In this document: positions 38,829 through 47,613 of the stretch, piece after piece | Layout of the letters: each line of letters begins with the position of its first letter | How positions within the stretch are numbered: position 1 is the stretch's first letter | Assembly (NCBI RefSeq): GCF_002022275.1 | Contig: NZ_MSDF01000008.1 | Coordinates: 1 to 64,000 of the forward strand | From: Pseudomonas fluorescens | GTDB lineage: Bacteria; Pseudomonadota; Gammaproteobacteria; Pseudomonadales; Pseudomonadaceae | Reading direction: 5' to 3' | Length of the DNA: 64,000 nucleotides | Notes under the pieces: model-generated | Told to the model about the DNA's origin: nothing | The model's input: only the letters and a program-made list of their open reading frames with translations | Databases searched by the model: none | Program-made: the position numbers and the translations under genes

Positions 38829-39811
38829 TCAGCCACCACCGGCAACGGTTTCTTCTGCATGGGCGCCACACCGTTCTTGATCGCGACAATTTCCGCCATC
38901 AGCGACAACGCGATTTCCGCTGGCGTATGGCTGCCGATATGCAAGCCGATCGGCCCGTGCAAACGGGCAATGGCCTCCGCCGACAAGCCCAGTTGCGCGA
39001 GGTTTTCCCGCCGCTTCTGGCTGTTGACCCGAGACCCCAGAGCGCCAATGTAGAACGCCGAAGAGTTCAGCGCCGTGAGCAAGGCCATGTCATCGAGGCG
39101 CGGGTCGTGAGTCAGGCACACAATGGCGGTGCGTTCGTCAGTCTGGATATTCAGCACTGCCTCGTCCGGCATACCGGGAACAAAGCGGCCGTGCTGATCT
39201 TCCCAGCCGTAGACGAACTCTTCGCGCGGGTCGCAGATCAGCACTTCGAAATCCAGCAAGCGCGCCATTTCCGCCACATAGCGCGACAACTGCCCGGCGC
39301 CGATCAGCAGCAGGCGCCAGCGCGGGCCGTAGATGGCGCGCAGGCGTTCACCGTCGAAGGTCACCACGTCCGTTTTGCTCGCGCCGCTGAGGTTTACCTC
39401 GCCAGTGGCCAGGTTCAGCTCGCGCGCGACAATCTGGTGGTCTTCGCAACGCGCGAGTAATTGCGCAACCCACTCCCAGTCGCCCACACGCTCTTCGGTC
39501 AGGCGCAAGGTGCCGCCGCACGGCAGGCCAAAACGCGCCGCCTCGTCACGTGTGACGCCGTAGGTCACCAGTTGCACCGGTGGGCCATCTTCCGGCAGGC
39601 GGCCATCCTGCAGGCGCGCGATCAAGTCATCCTCGATGCAACCGCCGGAGACCGAGCCGATCACCACACCATCGCCGCGCAGCGCCAGCATCGCGCCAGG
39701 AGGTCGCGGCGCACTGCCCCAGGTCTGCACCACGCTGTACAGCACCACGCGCTGACCGGCGCGGCGCCATTCGAGCACGCTGCGCAGGACGTTCAGATCC
39801 ACACTGTCCAT
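38825..39811 (-). CDS. XdhC-family molybdoenzyme maturation protein
   Basis: 328 residues from the ATG at 39811. XdhC binds sulfurated molybdopterin and inserts it in xanthine dehydrogenase-type enzymes. Both family domains are visible: GSAPRPPGAMLALRGDGVVIGSVSGGCIEDD (XdhC_CoxI) and a C-terminal Rossmann domain (LLIGAGQLSRYVAEMARLLDFEVLICDPR). It is upstream of and overlapping the MocA-like gene, so the two act together. The 18 in-frame residues before the start are not conserved-looking. Confidence 0.85.
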   Translation of the reverse strand: MDSVDLNVLRSVLEWRRAGQRVVLYSVVQTWGSAPRPPGAMLALRGDGVVIGSVSGGCIEDDLIARLQDGRLPEDGPPVQLVTYGVTRDEAARFGLPCGGTLRLTEERVGDWEWVAQLLARCEDHQIVARELNLATGEVNLSGASKTDVVTFDGERLRAIYGPRWRLLLIGAGQLSRYVAEMARLLDFEVLICDPREEFVYGWEDQHGRFVPGMPDEAVLNIQTDERTAIVCLTHDPRLDDMALLTALNSSAFYIGALGSRVNSQKRRENLAQLGLSAEAIARLHGPIGLHIGSHTPAEIALSLMAEIVAIKNGVAPMQKKPLPVVAE

Positions 39812-39863
39812 CAGGCCTCCCGCAGGCGTTTCAATACAAAACGTTACTGTACCCCAGAAACGC

Positions 39864-39890
39864 AAACGCCCCGAACAGGTCGGGGCGTTT
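39864..39890. terminator. Terminator between dctA and xdhC
   Basis: Perfect 11-base stem AAACGCCCCGA/TCGGGGCGTTT with a five-base loop. Located after the dctA stop on the minus strand; the T-run is short, so strength is moderate. Confidence 0.7.
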
Positions 39891-39923
39891 GCAGGCTTGC
39901 GGTGTTATTTACACCTCAGGCAT

Positions 39924-41255
39924 TTACTTGACGACAGGAGCAGGACCTTCGGCCACGCCCAGGTCATCTTCCTGACGGGTGTCGGAGATACCGGTACCGC
40001 CGGACGCCAGCTCGCTTTGCAGCTTGTCGGTGTCCAGTTCGTTGACCCACTTGGCCACAACGATGGTGGCAACGGCGTTACCGACCAGGTTGGTCAGTGC
40101 GCGGGCTTCGGACATGAAGCGGTCGATACCCAGGATCAGCGCCAGGCCGGCAACCGGCAGGTGGCCAACGGCCGACAGAGTGGCGGCCAGCACGATGAAG
40201 CCCGAACCGGTCACGCCTGCAGCGCCTTTGGAGGACAGCAGCAGCACCAGCAGCAGGGTGATCTGGTGGGTGATGTCCATGTGGGTGTCAGTCGCTTGAG
40301 CGATGAACACGGCAGCCATGGTCAGGTAAATCGAAGTACCGTCGAGGTTGAAGGAGTAGCCGGTTGGAATCACCAGGCCTACTACGGATTTCTTCGCGCC
40401 CAGACGCTCCATCTTGATCAGCATGCGTGGCAGTGCGGATTCGGAGGAGGAAGTACCCAGAACGATCAACAGCTCTTCACGGATGTAGCGAACCAGCTTC
40501 AACACGCTGAAACCGTGCGCGCGGCAGATGGCGCCCAGCACCACCACCACGAACAGGATGCAGGTGATGTAGAAGCAGATCATCAACTGACCCAGCTGCA
40601 CCAGGGAACCTACACCGTAGGCGCCGATGGTGAACGCCATGGCGCCCAGGGCACCGAGCGGCGCGAGCTTCATGATCATGTTGATGATGTTGAACATCAC
40701 GTGGGCGAAGCGATCGATGAAGTCCAGTACCGGCTTGCCGTAGGCACCCAGGCGGTGCAGGGCGAAACCGAAGATCACCGAGAACATCAGCACTTGCAGG
40801 ATATCGCCGGTAGCGAACGCGCCAACGATGGTATTCGGGATCACGTTCAGCAGGAAGCCGACGATGCTCTGGTCTGCACCGGCAGTCACGTAGGCAGCGA
40901 CTTTAGAGGCATCCAGGGTAGCGACGTCGATGTGCATGCCGGCGCCCGGCTGCACAACGTTAACCACAACCAGGCCGATCAGCAGGGCGATGGTGGAAAC
41001 GATTTCGAAGTACAGCAGCGCGTAGCCGCCGGTTTTGCCGACCGATTTCATGCTTTGCATGCCAGCGATGCCGCTGACAACGGTGCAGAAGATGATCGGG
41101 GCGATGACCATTTTGATCAGCTTGATAAAGCCGTCACCCAGTGGCTTGAGGGCCACGCCGGTCTGCGGGTAGAAGTGACCGAGCAAAATACCGATAACGA
41201 TTGCAACGATCACCTGGAAATACAGGGATTTGTACAGTGGCTGACGAGTCGTCAT
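39924..41255 (-). CDS. dctA: C4-dicarboxylate transporter DctA
   Basis: Inner-membrane proton/sodium symporter for succinate, fumarate and malate, 443 residues from the ATG at 41255 ([14 protein letters not shown]) behind GAGGAAC. DAACS family features: [18 protein letters not shown], the [23 protein letters not shown] substrate site and the [18 protein letters not shown] loop. A sigma54 promoter lies 130-150 nt upstream, consistent with DctBD control in pseudomonads. Sixty-one in-frame upstream codons are leader, not protein. Confidence 0.95.
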   Translation of the reverse strand: MTTRQPLYKSLYFQVIVAIVIGILLGHFYPQTGVALKPLGDGFIKLIKMVIAPIIFCTVVSGIAGMQSMKSVGKTGGYALLYFEIVSTIALLIGLVVVNVVQPGAGMHIDVATLDASKVAAYVTAGADQSIVGFLLNVIPNTIVGAFATGDILQVLMFSVIFGFALHRLGAYGKPVLDFIDRFAHVMFNIINMIMKLAPLGALGAMAFTIGAYGVGSLVQLGQLMICFYITCILFVVVVLGAICRAHGFSVLKLVRYIREELLIVLGTSSSESALPRMLIKMERLGAKKSVVGLVIPTGYSFNLDGTSIYLTMAAVFIAQATDTHMDITHQITLLLVLLLSSKGAAGVTGSGFIVLAATLSAVGHLPVAGLALILGIDRFMSEARALTNLVGNAVATIVVAKWVNELDTDKLQSELASGGTGISDTRQEDDLGVAEGPAPVVK

Positions 41256-41390
41256 TGCAAAGTTCCTCAATCGTCCCGTGTGGCAAAGATCCGCCATTGC
41301 CCACGACACTTGAATTGCGAACCCTCCTGCACTGGAGGGATTTGTTGTTTGCGAGATCCTTGCAAGCAGGCCTGCGCTGTAGTCCTTATC

Positions 41391-41405
41391 GCAAACGCCG
41401 TGCCA
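41391..41405 (-). promoter_or_regulatory. Sigma54 promoter of dctA
   Basis: Minus strand reads TGGCACGGCGTTTGC, matching the TGGCAC-N5-TTGC consensus with correct -24/-12 spacing. Start expected near 41380, leader about 125 nt. Confidence 0.85.
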
Positions 41406-41483
41406 CTTCTCTGAAAAACCCTGAAGGCCTTTAGACATCAGGGCTGGAGGATTTCAGTTGCCTTCCCGGGCATTGAATCAGGT

Positions 41484-41497
41484 GGCGGAATTCCGCC
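41484..41497. promoter_or_regulatory. Palindrome GGCGGAATTCCGCC (operator candidate 1)
   Basis: Perfect 14-base dyad, 98 nt upstream of the AraC-type start. Same arms as the second copy. Confidence 0.6.
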
Positions 41498-41524
41498 CAC
41501 TCACTGAATCCCGTCCTGCAATTT

Positions 41525-41538
41525 GGCGGATATCCGCC
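41525..41538. promoter_or_regulatory. Palindrome GGCGGATATCCGCC (operator candidate 2)
   Basis: Perfect 14-base dyad, 57 nt upstream of the AraC-type start; centre lies 41 bp from the first copy, about four helical turns. Confidence 0.6.
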
Positions 41539-41594
41539 TTGTGGCTCCATCGGGTGGTGGCTACCATCCGCCCTTCCATGGACGAGGCCCTCAC

Positions 41595-42593
41595 ATGCGT
41601 GAACGTACCATCGCCAGTCACTTTGCCCGAGCCGCCCTCGGCGGTGCGCATCGCGCGGGCTACGACTACTCGGCCCTGCTGCATCAAGTCGGCATTCCCC
41701 CTGAGTTGTTGACCGAACCCCGCGCCCGCATCGCCCCCGAGCAATTCACCCGGCTGTTGCAAATGCTCTGGCTGGCGCTGGACGACGAGTACCTGGGGTT
41801 TGCCGAAGGGCCGAGCAGGCGCGGCACCTTCGCCATGATGTGCCACGCGCTGATCCACTGCCGCACCCTGGAGAAGGCTCTGGAACGCGGCTTATTATTT
41901 TATAGCCTATTCCCGCAGGGTCCGCGCTGGCAGCTGACAAGAGAAGGCGACATGGCGCGCTTGAGCCTGGATGACTCGCAACTGTGGGATCCGGATCACT
42001 TCCTCAGCGAATGCCTGTTGGTGATCTGGCATCGCCTGGGCAGTTGGCTGATTGGCCAGCGGATTCGCCTGCACCAGGCCACATTCAGCTACCCGATGCC
42101 GGCCCATGCGGGCGAATATGACCTGTTATTTCCCTGCCCCCTGGCGTTCGGCGCGCCGAACAGCAGCCTGGTATTTCCTGCGCGCTACCTGAGCCTGCAC
42201 TTGTTGCAGGATGAGCGCACGCTCAAGCATTTCCTGGAACGCTCGCCCGCCGACCTGCTGTCCCGACCGGACGAAGGCGATAGCCTGAGCAGCCAGTTGC
42301 GCCGCTTGCTTAGCCGCGACCGCACGCCCTGGCCCGACCTGGAGGCCGTCGCGCAGCAGCTGCACATCAGCCCGCAAACCCTGCGGCGGCATTTACGCGA
42401 GGAAGGCACCAGCTTTCAGGCGCTCAAGGATGAGTTGCGGCGAGATATCGCCATCTACCATTTGGGGCGGGCGGATTTGTCGTTGCAGGAGATTGCCGAG
42501 CAGTTGGGGTTTTCCGAACCGTCGGCGTTTCATCGGGCGTTCAAGAAGTGGACGGGGCTGACGCCGGGGGCGTATCGGGCGCAGGAGAGTTAG
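41595..42593 (+). CDS. AraC-family transcriptional regulator
   Basis: 332 residues from the ATG at 41595. N-terminal arabinose-binding-like domain (PF12625 type: RAGYDYSALLHQVGIPPELL... RIAPEQFTRLLQ) and C-terminal double helix-turn-helix (LEAVAQQLHISPQTLRRHLREEGTSFQALKDELRRDIA, then LQEIAEQLGFSEPSAFHRAFKKWTGLTPGAYR). This layout occurs in OruR/ArgR-like regulators of amino acid or amine catabolism. Its target is unknown; the divergent gene is dctA but that gene has sigma54 control. Confidence 0.85.
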   Translation: MRERTIASHFARAALGGAHRAGYDYSALLHQVGIPPELLTEPRARIAPEQFTRLLQMLWLALDDEYLGFAEGPSRRGTFAMMCHALIHCRTLEKALERGLLFYSLFPQGPRWQLTREGDMARLSLDDSQLWDPDHFLSECLLVIWHRLGSWLIGQRIRLHQATFSYPMPAHAGEYDLLFPCPLAFGAPNSSLVFPARYLSLHLLQDERTLKHFLERSPADLLSRPDEGDSLSSQLRRLLSRDRTPWPDLEAVAQQLHISPQTLRRHLREEGTSFQALKDELRRDIAIYHLGRADLSLQEIAEQLGFSEPSAFHRAFKKWTGLTPGAYRAQES

Positions 42594-42614
42594 AGGTGTG
42601 TTGTCGGTGCCGAC

Positions 42615-42691
42615 GCCATCGCAGGCAAGCCAGCTCCCACAGTAGATTGGGTTCACACATTCTAATGTGGGAGCTGGCTTGCCTGCGATGA
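42615..42691. repeat. REP pair, tail-to-tail orientation
   Basis: Arms are in the opposite order to most REPINs here: GCCATCGCAGGCAAGCCAGCTCCCACA comes first, then TGTGGGAGCTGGCTTGCCTGCGAT, with a 24-base spacer. Between convergent araC-type gene and phoQ. Confidence 0.85.
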
Positions 42692-42712
42692 GGCCAGAAC
42701 CAGCAATAGAGA

Positions 42713-44059
42713 TCAAACTGCCGGAAAATGAATCTTGAACGCCGCCCCGCCCAAAGGCGAATCACCCAGGGTCAGCCGCGCGCTGTAGCTTTCAATGATG
42801 TCCTTGACCACCGCCAGCCCGATGCCCTGCCCCGGGTGCTGACGGTCCAGCCGCTCGCCCCTTTGCAGAATCCGCGCACGCTGGTCCGGTGGAACACCCG
42901 GGCCGTCGTCCTCAATGCACAACTCGGTGCCTTCAAGGCTCTCGACCAGGCTGATACGTACTTCACGCACACACAGGCGGTAGGCGTTTTCCAGCAGGTT
43001 GCCGAGCATTTCAAGCAAGGCGCCCTTCTCGATGGGCACATCACATTCCGGCGGCAGGTCGAAAGTCACCGTCACGCGTTTGTCGCGGTACACCTTGTCC
43101 AGCGTGTCGCACAGGCTCTGCAGCACAGGCTCCAGGCGCACCTGGTGGCGCACCAGGCCGCTTTTACGCAGGCTCGCGCGCTGTAACTGATAGCCGATCT
43201 GCTGGCTCATGCGCTCGATCTGCGACTGCAATACCCAAGCCTGCCCCCGGTCTTCCGGGCGCTGCGCCATGTCTTCGCTCACGCCCTGCAACACCGCCAG
43301 CGGGGTTTTCAAGCTGTGGGCCAGGTCGTCGAGGGAATCGCGGTAGCGCGCACGCTGCTCGCGTTCGCTGTGCAACAAACGGTTGAGGGAACCGGTGAGG
43401 CGCAGCAACTCCCGCGGATGCTCTTCGGAAAGGCTTTCGCGTGTGCCGCCTTCAATCTCGTCAAGCTCCTGGCTCAAACGCCGCAAGGCTTTCAAACCCC
43501 AGGTCAGGCCCAGCCACAGCAAGGTCAGCAGCACCAGCAAGGCCGCGCCGAACCCCAGGTAGAGGTTTTCCTGCAGGCCTTCGAGAGTCAGCTGATACTC
43601 ACGCACCGGTTGCAGGGCGACAATACTGAACGCCGCGCTCTTGCCGCCGAGCAGCTTGACCTCAACGTCGTAAACGAAAAATTCCTGGCCATTGGCTTCG
43701 CGGATGCGCGCAAATTCGTTACCGCGCCCGTCATAGCGCGGTTTGTAGTTGATGTTTTCTTCCTGAGTGGCCCGCGAGCGCCAGACCAGATGGCCTTCGC
43801 GGTCATAGATATAGCCAAGCAGCCGGCTGTCGGTCAGGTTGAAACGCTCGTCCGGCAACTGCGCCGGCATCAACAGTCGATTGTTTTCAACCCGTGCGGC
43901 AGAGATCAGCGTCGTGACATCCGACGCCAGGCGCTGCTCGATGGAATCCTGCAGCGCCAGGCTGAACGCGCCTTGCATGGCGGGTAACAAGCCGAGCATA
44001 AACAGCACGGCCAGGGTGGTGGCCGCGAGCATCAGGCGTACACGTAACGAGCGAATCAA
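42713..44059 (-). CDS. phoQ: Sensor histidine kinase PhoQ
   Basis: Membrane sensor of 448 residues with helices at about 8-30 and 166-188, a periplasmic sensor domain between, then a dimerisation domain with the phospho-accepting His248 (DDLAHSLKTPLAVLQG) and an ATPase domain (LENAYRLCVREVRI; CIEDDGPGVPPDQRARIL). PhoQ of pseudomonads senses low magnesium and cationic peptides. It overlaps phoP by four bases. Assignment rests on the near identity of its partner to P. aeruginosa PhoP. Confidence 0.88.
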   Translation of the reverse strand: MIRSLRVRLMLAATTLAVLFMLGLLPAMQGAFSLALQDSIEQRLASDVTTLISAARVENNRLLMPAQLPDERFNLTDSRLLGYIYDREGHLVWRSRATQEENINYKPRYDGRGNEFARIREANGQEFFVYDVEVKLLGGKSAAFSIVALQPVREYQLTLEGLQENLYLGFGAALLVLLTLLWLGLTWGLKALRRLSQELDEIEGGTRESLSEEHPRELLRLTGSLNRLLHSEREQRARYRDSLDDLAHSLKTPLAVLQGVSEDMAQRPEDRGQAWVLQSQIERMSQQIGYQLQRASLRKSGLVRHQVRLEPVLQSLCDTLDKVYRDKRVTVTFDLPPECDVPIEKGALLEMLGNLLENAYRLCVREVRISLVESLEGTELCIEDDGPGVPPDQRARILQRGERLDRQHPGQGIGLAVVKDIIESYSARLTLGDSPLGGAAFKIHFPAV

Positions 44060-44733
44060 CGGCAGCGCTCATTGAACAGGTAACCCAGGCCACGCACGGT
44101 ATCGATCGGCTTGAACCCGGCCGGGCCTTCCAGCTTGCGGCGCAGGCGCCCGACCAGCACTTCGATCACGTTCGGATCACGCTCGTCGTCGTCCGGGTAG
44201 AGCTGCTCCATCAAGCGATCCTTGGCGACCACTTGCTGATGGTGACGCATCAGGTACTCGAGAATCCGGTACTCGTAGGCCGTCAGCGCCAGCGGTTGCT
44301 CGTCCAGGGACGCCTGCTTTCGATTGAGGTCCAGCAGCAAGGGCCCGGCAACAATGGTCGACTGCGTAAACCCGCTGGAGCGGCGCAGCAAGGCGTTCAT
44401 CCGCGCTTCCAGCTCTTCGAACTGGAAAGGTTTGACCACGTAATCGTCGGCGCCGGCGGCCAAGCCTTCGACCTTGTCCTGCCAGTTGCCGCGCGCGGTC
44501 AGGATCAGGATCGGGAAGGTCTTGGCCTGAGTGCGCAGTTGGCGGATCAGGTCCAGGCCGCCCATGCCGGGCAGGCCCAGGTCGATGATCGCCAGGTCAT
44601 GGTTGAACTGGCCGGTCTGGTACAGGGCTTCTTCGGCATTGGCCACGGATTCGACCACGTGCCCGCTGTCTGTCAGTCGGGTCAGCAGGTGATGGCGCAA
44701 CAACGCCTCATCTTCAACCACCAGCAATTTCAT
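44056..44733 (-). CDS. phoP: Response regulator PhoP
   Basis: 225-residue OmpR-type regulator, MKLLVVEDEALLRHHL at the start, phospho-acceptor Asp51 in IIDLGLPGMGG, and a winged-helix DNA-binding domain (LTAYEYRILEYLMRHHQQVVAKDRLMEQLYPDD). Near identity to P. aeruginosa PhoP is evident over the whole length. It follows the small periplasmic protein by 18 nt and overlaps phoQ. Confidence 0.93.
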   Translation of the reverse strand: MKLLVVEDEALLRHHLLTRLTDSGHVVESVANAEEALYQTGQFNHDLAIIDLGLPGMGGLDLIRQLRTQAKTFPILILTARGNWQDKVEGLAAGADDYVVKPFQFEELEARMNALLRRSSGFTQSTIVAGPLLLDLNRKQASLDEQPLALTAYEYRILEYLMRHHQQVVAKDRLMEQLYPDDDERDPNVIEVLVGRLRRKLEGPAGFKPIDTVRGLGYLFNERCR

Positions 44734-44751
44734 AAGGCTCTCCAAGGCAAT

Positions 44752-45060
44752 TCAACTGTCCGACTGGGGGATATCATAGCGGCCCTGCACGTCTTGCGGG
44801 CGCAGTTTAATGCCATTGTATTGGCCCGTCAGGTGTTCATAGCCGGTACGGTAGTCGGGTTGAGTCGCGGTATAGCCCAGCGACTGGCCCCACGGCGCAG
44901 GCTGACTGCCCGCGTCTTCGAAGCTGACACGCTGGATCAGGGTGCTGGTTTTCTTGGTTTTCTCGTTGCCAAATGCTGCAAAAGGGCCATCGGCCGCTTG
45001 AACGCCGGCGGTGGCACTGAGCATGGTTAACGCCAACATCAGCTTTTTGATCGCAGTCAT
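44752..45060 (-). CDS. Small periplasmic protein upstream of phoPQ, unknown function
   Basis: 102 residues from the ATG at 45060, which has GAGGTAAG before it. A signal peptide (MTAIKKLMLALTMLSATAGVQA) leads a short soluble mature part (DGPFAAFGNEKTKKTSTLIQRVS... KLRPQDVQGRYDIPQSDS). No known domain. It is first gene of the phoPQ operon, the place taken by the outer-membrane protein OprH in P. aeruginosa, but it has no beta-barrel pattern. Likely PhoP-regulated; the role is unknown. Confidence 0.75.
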   Translation of the reverse strand: MTAIKKLMLALTMLSATAGVQAADGPFAAFGNEKTKKTSTLIQRVSFEDAGSQPAPWGQSLGYTATQPDYRTGYEHLTGQYNGIKLRPQDVQGRYDIPQSDS

Positions 45061-45196
45061 GGTGCTTACCTCTACGCGTTTTGGCTGTAGAGCCAGACTA
45101 CGCACGCGCCCCTGAACTCCCCCTGAACAGGCTCTGAACCAAGCCTGAACCATTACGGGCTATTCACTGGCGTGCCACTGACGCAAAATACCGCGC

Positions 45197-45913
45197 ATGA
45201 CGCCTCTACCCGCTTGCTGTACCCCACTCGATGCCCATTGGCCGCTGCCCGACCCCTTGCCGGGCACGGTGTTTCTCAGCACGCGGTTTGACCCTGCCTT
45301 ATTGGACGCCAGTGATTTCCAGCGCAGCGCCGTGCTACCACCGGCCAGCATCCAGCGTTCGGTGGCCAAGCGTCAGGCCGAGTTCCTGGCCGGCCGCTTG
45401 TGCGCGCGTGCAGCGCTGCAGCAGCTTGATCACCTAGATTGTGTGCCCGCCATCGGCGAAGACCGTGCGCCGGTGTGGCCCGGGCATATCAGTGGTTCGA
45501 TTACGCACAGCACCGGGCACGCGGCGGCGATCGTCGGGCACAAGGCGCAATGGCGTGGGTTGGGAATGGACCTGGAAAACAGTCTGTCGCTGGAGCGGGC
45601 GGAACGCTTGGCCGGGGAGATTCTGACGGCTGATGAACTGCAGCGTATGGCATTAGTGCCGCGTGAGCAGATTGCTTTAGTGGTGACGCTGACGTTTTCG
45701 GTCAAGGAGAGCCTGTTCAAGGCGCTCTATCCGATCGTGCAGAAGCGCTTCTACTTTGAGCATGCCGAGGTGGTCGAGTGGTCCGAGTCGGGCCGGGTGC
45801 GGCTGCGGTTGCTCACCGATTTGTCTGCAGAGTGGTGTTATGGCAAGGAGCTGGAGGGGCAGTTTGCGGTGGAGGGGGAGCAGTTGTTGAGCCTGGTGGC
45901 CATCAGCGCCTGA
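45197..45913 (+). CDS. pcpS: 4'-phosphopantetheinyl transferase PcpS (EntD-like)
   Basis: 238-residue PPTase of the EntD type, which in P. aeruginosa (PcpS) is the only one and modifies both ACP and siderophore synthetases. The motifs are complete: RQAEFLAGRLCARAAL, GSITHSTGHAAAI, LGMDLEN (metal) and FSVKESLFKALYP (catalytic glutamate/lysine). This is the better-conserved of two PPTases in the window and is presumably the general enzyme that activates AcpP. Confidence 0.88.
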   Translation: MTPLPACCTPLDAHWPLPDPLPGTVFLSTRFDPALLDASDFQRSAVLPPASIQRSVAKRQAEFLAGRLCARAALQQLDHLDCVPAIGEDRAPVWPGHISGSITHSTGHAAAIVGHKAQWRGLGMDLENSLSLERAERLAGEILTADELQRMALVPREQIALVVTLTFSVKESLFKALYPIVQKRFYFEHAEVVEWSESGRVRLRLLTDLSAEWCYGKELEGQFAVEGEQLLSLVAISA

Positions 45914-45919
45914 TCCATT

Positions 45920-45998
45920 GCTATCGCAGGCAAGCCAGCTCCCACAGTTTGAATGTGCAAACCCTATCAAATGTGGGAGCTGGCTTGCCTGCGATGGC
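45920..45998. repeat. REP pair, tail-to-tail orientation
   Basis: GCTATCGCAGGCAAGCC... first, then TGTGGGAGCTGGCTTGCCTGCGATGGC, a second instance of the reversed order found at 42615-42691. Confidence 0.85.
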
Positions 45999-46002
45999 AA
46001 TC

Positions 46003-47613
46003 TCAAGCCTTCTCCTGATCCCTCGGCCAACTCAGGCTGAAGCACGCCCCACCGAGGTTATTGCTTTTGCCGATCAACGCGCGCCCGCCGTGCCAGTAGA
46101 TGATCCGCCGCACAATCGACAGCCCCAACCCATGCCCGCCCGAGGCACGCGTGCGGCTGTCGTCCAGGCGCAGGAACGGCGTAAAAATGCGCTCCCAGGC
46201 GCTTTCCGGCACCCCCGGCCCGTCGTCTTCCACATCAATGCGGCAACGCACCTGCCCTACCTGATAACTGATCAGCACCTGCCCCTGGGCATGACGCATC
46301 GCGTTGCTCACCAGATTTTGCAGGGCGCGGTGCAGGTAACGGGGTTCAGCGTCGACCCAGGCGTCATCCAGGTGAGCCGATGACAGGCAGATGCCGCGCG
46401 CCACCGTGACCTGCGGACGCAGTGGCGATAATTCGCCGATCACCTGATCGAGCAACGCGCTGAGGTCAACACGCTGGAAACTCAACTCCGGCGCCCCCTG
46501 TTCCAGGCGTGCGTAGGTAAGCATTTCGTCGACCAGACCATCGAGGTCCTGAATGTCGCTGTCCATGCCGTCCAAGTATTTGCGCCGGGCTTCGGGGGTG
46601 GTGGCATCGCCGACCATCTCCAGGCCAAAGCGCAGGCGCGCCACCGGCGTGCGCAACTCGTGAGACACCGCGCGCACCAGTTCGCGCTGGATCGCCAGCA
46701 ATTGCTGCAAGTGCTCGGCCATGCCATTAAAGGCTGACGCCAAGCGCCCTACCGAATCGGCACCGCGGGCCGGCACGCGCACTTCCAGGTTGCCCTTGGC
46801 GATGCGCGTGGCCGCCGCCTCCAGGCCTTTGAGGCGCCGCTCAAGCTGGCGCACCAATAAATAGACGATCAAGCCGATCAGGGTCAGGCTGATCAATGCG
46901 ATGAGGATCAACCATTGCGGCGGGTAAGGGTTCATTTGGTACAGCGGGCCGATTTCAAGGACCCACGGCGTGCCGACCATGCCGGCAAACACGCGGATCG
47001 AATCGCCGCCCTTACCCAGCGCCATCACCGTGTCGCCTTCCGATACGCGGCGGCGCTGATCTTCGTCCATATCCGCCTGATCAAGGGTCATCAGGTGCAT
47101 CTCAAAACCAAAACCCTTGGCTTCCTTTATGTCGGCCAGCCGTTGCGGTTGCTCGGCCACCGGGAAACGCACCAGTTCGTCAGCCAGCAGGTAAATCGTC
47201 GCGCGGGCCAATTGTTCGCTGATCTGCTGCACTTCGCCTGTGAGTACGAGCTGTTCCTTTTCGCTGACCAAGCGCAGCACGCGCGCAGCGTGGGGGCCGG
47301 TTTGCTCGACCAATACCTGGCCGCGTTGCAGCCGGTTGCGCTGGCCGAGATCCAATTTAGCATCGGTCAGCGTGCGCAATTCCAGCGGAATGCCCAGCAA
47401 GCGCTCCCACACTGCCAGGGCGCGTTGGCGCTCGATGGCACTCATGGGTTGCAGGTTGTCACCCATCAACGCAAAGGTGCCGTGGGCCAAGCGTTCACGA
47501 TACTGGCCGCTGCGCACTTCATTGAGCAGGTGCAGGGCCAGCACGCCGAGCAGCGCCACCAGAATCAGCGCCGCGCACATGCCGCCGTAGATGCGCAGGA
47601 AAATCGAGTTCAC
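46003..47613 (-). CDS. Sensor histidine kinase, RstB-like
   Basis: 536 residues: helix at 12-30, a ~200-residue periplasmic domain, a second helix at ~235-255, a HAMP linker (RLKGLEAAATRIAKGNLEVRVPARGADSVGRLASAFNGMAEHL), phospho-accepting His318 (VRAVSHELRTPVARLRF) and an ATPase domain (LQNLVSNAMRHAQ; VEDDGPGVPESAWERIF). It overlaps the regulator by four bases. The stimulus is unknown; RstB relatives respond to acid or magnesium, but that may not transfer. Confidence 0.85.
   Translation of the reverse strand: MNSIFLRIYGGMCAALILVALLGVLALHLLNEVRSGQYRERLAHGTFALMGDNLQPMSAIERQRALAVWERLLGIPLELRTLTDAKLDLGQRNRLQRGQVLVEQTGPHAARVLRLVSEKEQLVLTGEVQQISEQLARATIYLLADELVRFPVAEQPQRLADIKEAKGFGFEMHLMTLDQADMDEDQRRRVSEGDTVMALGKGGDSIRVFAGMVGTPWVLEIGPLYQMNPYPPQWLILIALISLTLIGLIVYLLVRQLERRLKGLEAAATRIAKGNLEVRVPARGADSVGRLASAFNGMAEHLQQLLAIQRELVRAVSHELRTPVARLRFGLEMVGDATTPEARRKYLDGMDSDIQDLDGLVDEMLTYARLEQGAPELSFQRVDLSALLDQVIGELSPLRPQVTVARGICLSSAHLDDAWVDAEPRYLHRALQNLVSNAMRHAQGQVLISYQVGQVRCRIDVEDDGPGVPESAWERIFTPFLRLDDSRTRASGGHGLGLSIVRRIIYWHGGRALIGKSNNLGGACFSLSWPRDQEKA

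Larger units (their letters stand above)
41256..41594. other. Divergent regulatory region dctA / araC-type regulator
   Basis: 339 bases without a gene. From left: dctA leader with an A-rich AACAACAA site (minus strand, 41341-41350) and a small stem-loop, the dctA sigma54 promoter at 41391-41405, then two perfect 14-base palindromes (41484-41497 and 41525-41538) before the AraC-family gene. Confidence 0.8.

Noticed and set aside
39864..39890. Perfect hairpin as a possible operator for dctA
   Set aside because: It lies after the dctA stop codon and not near its promoter; a terminator is the simpler reading.
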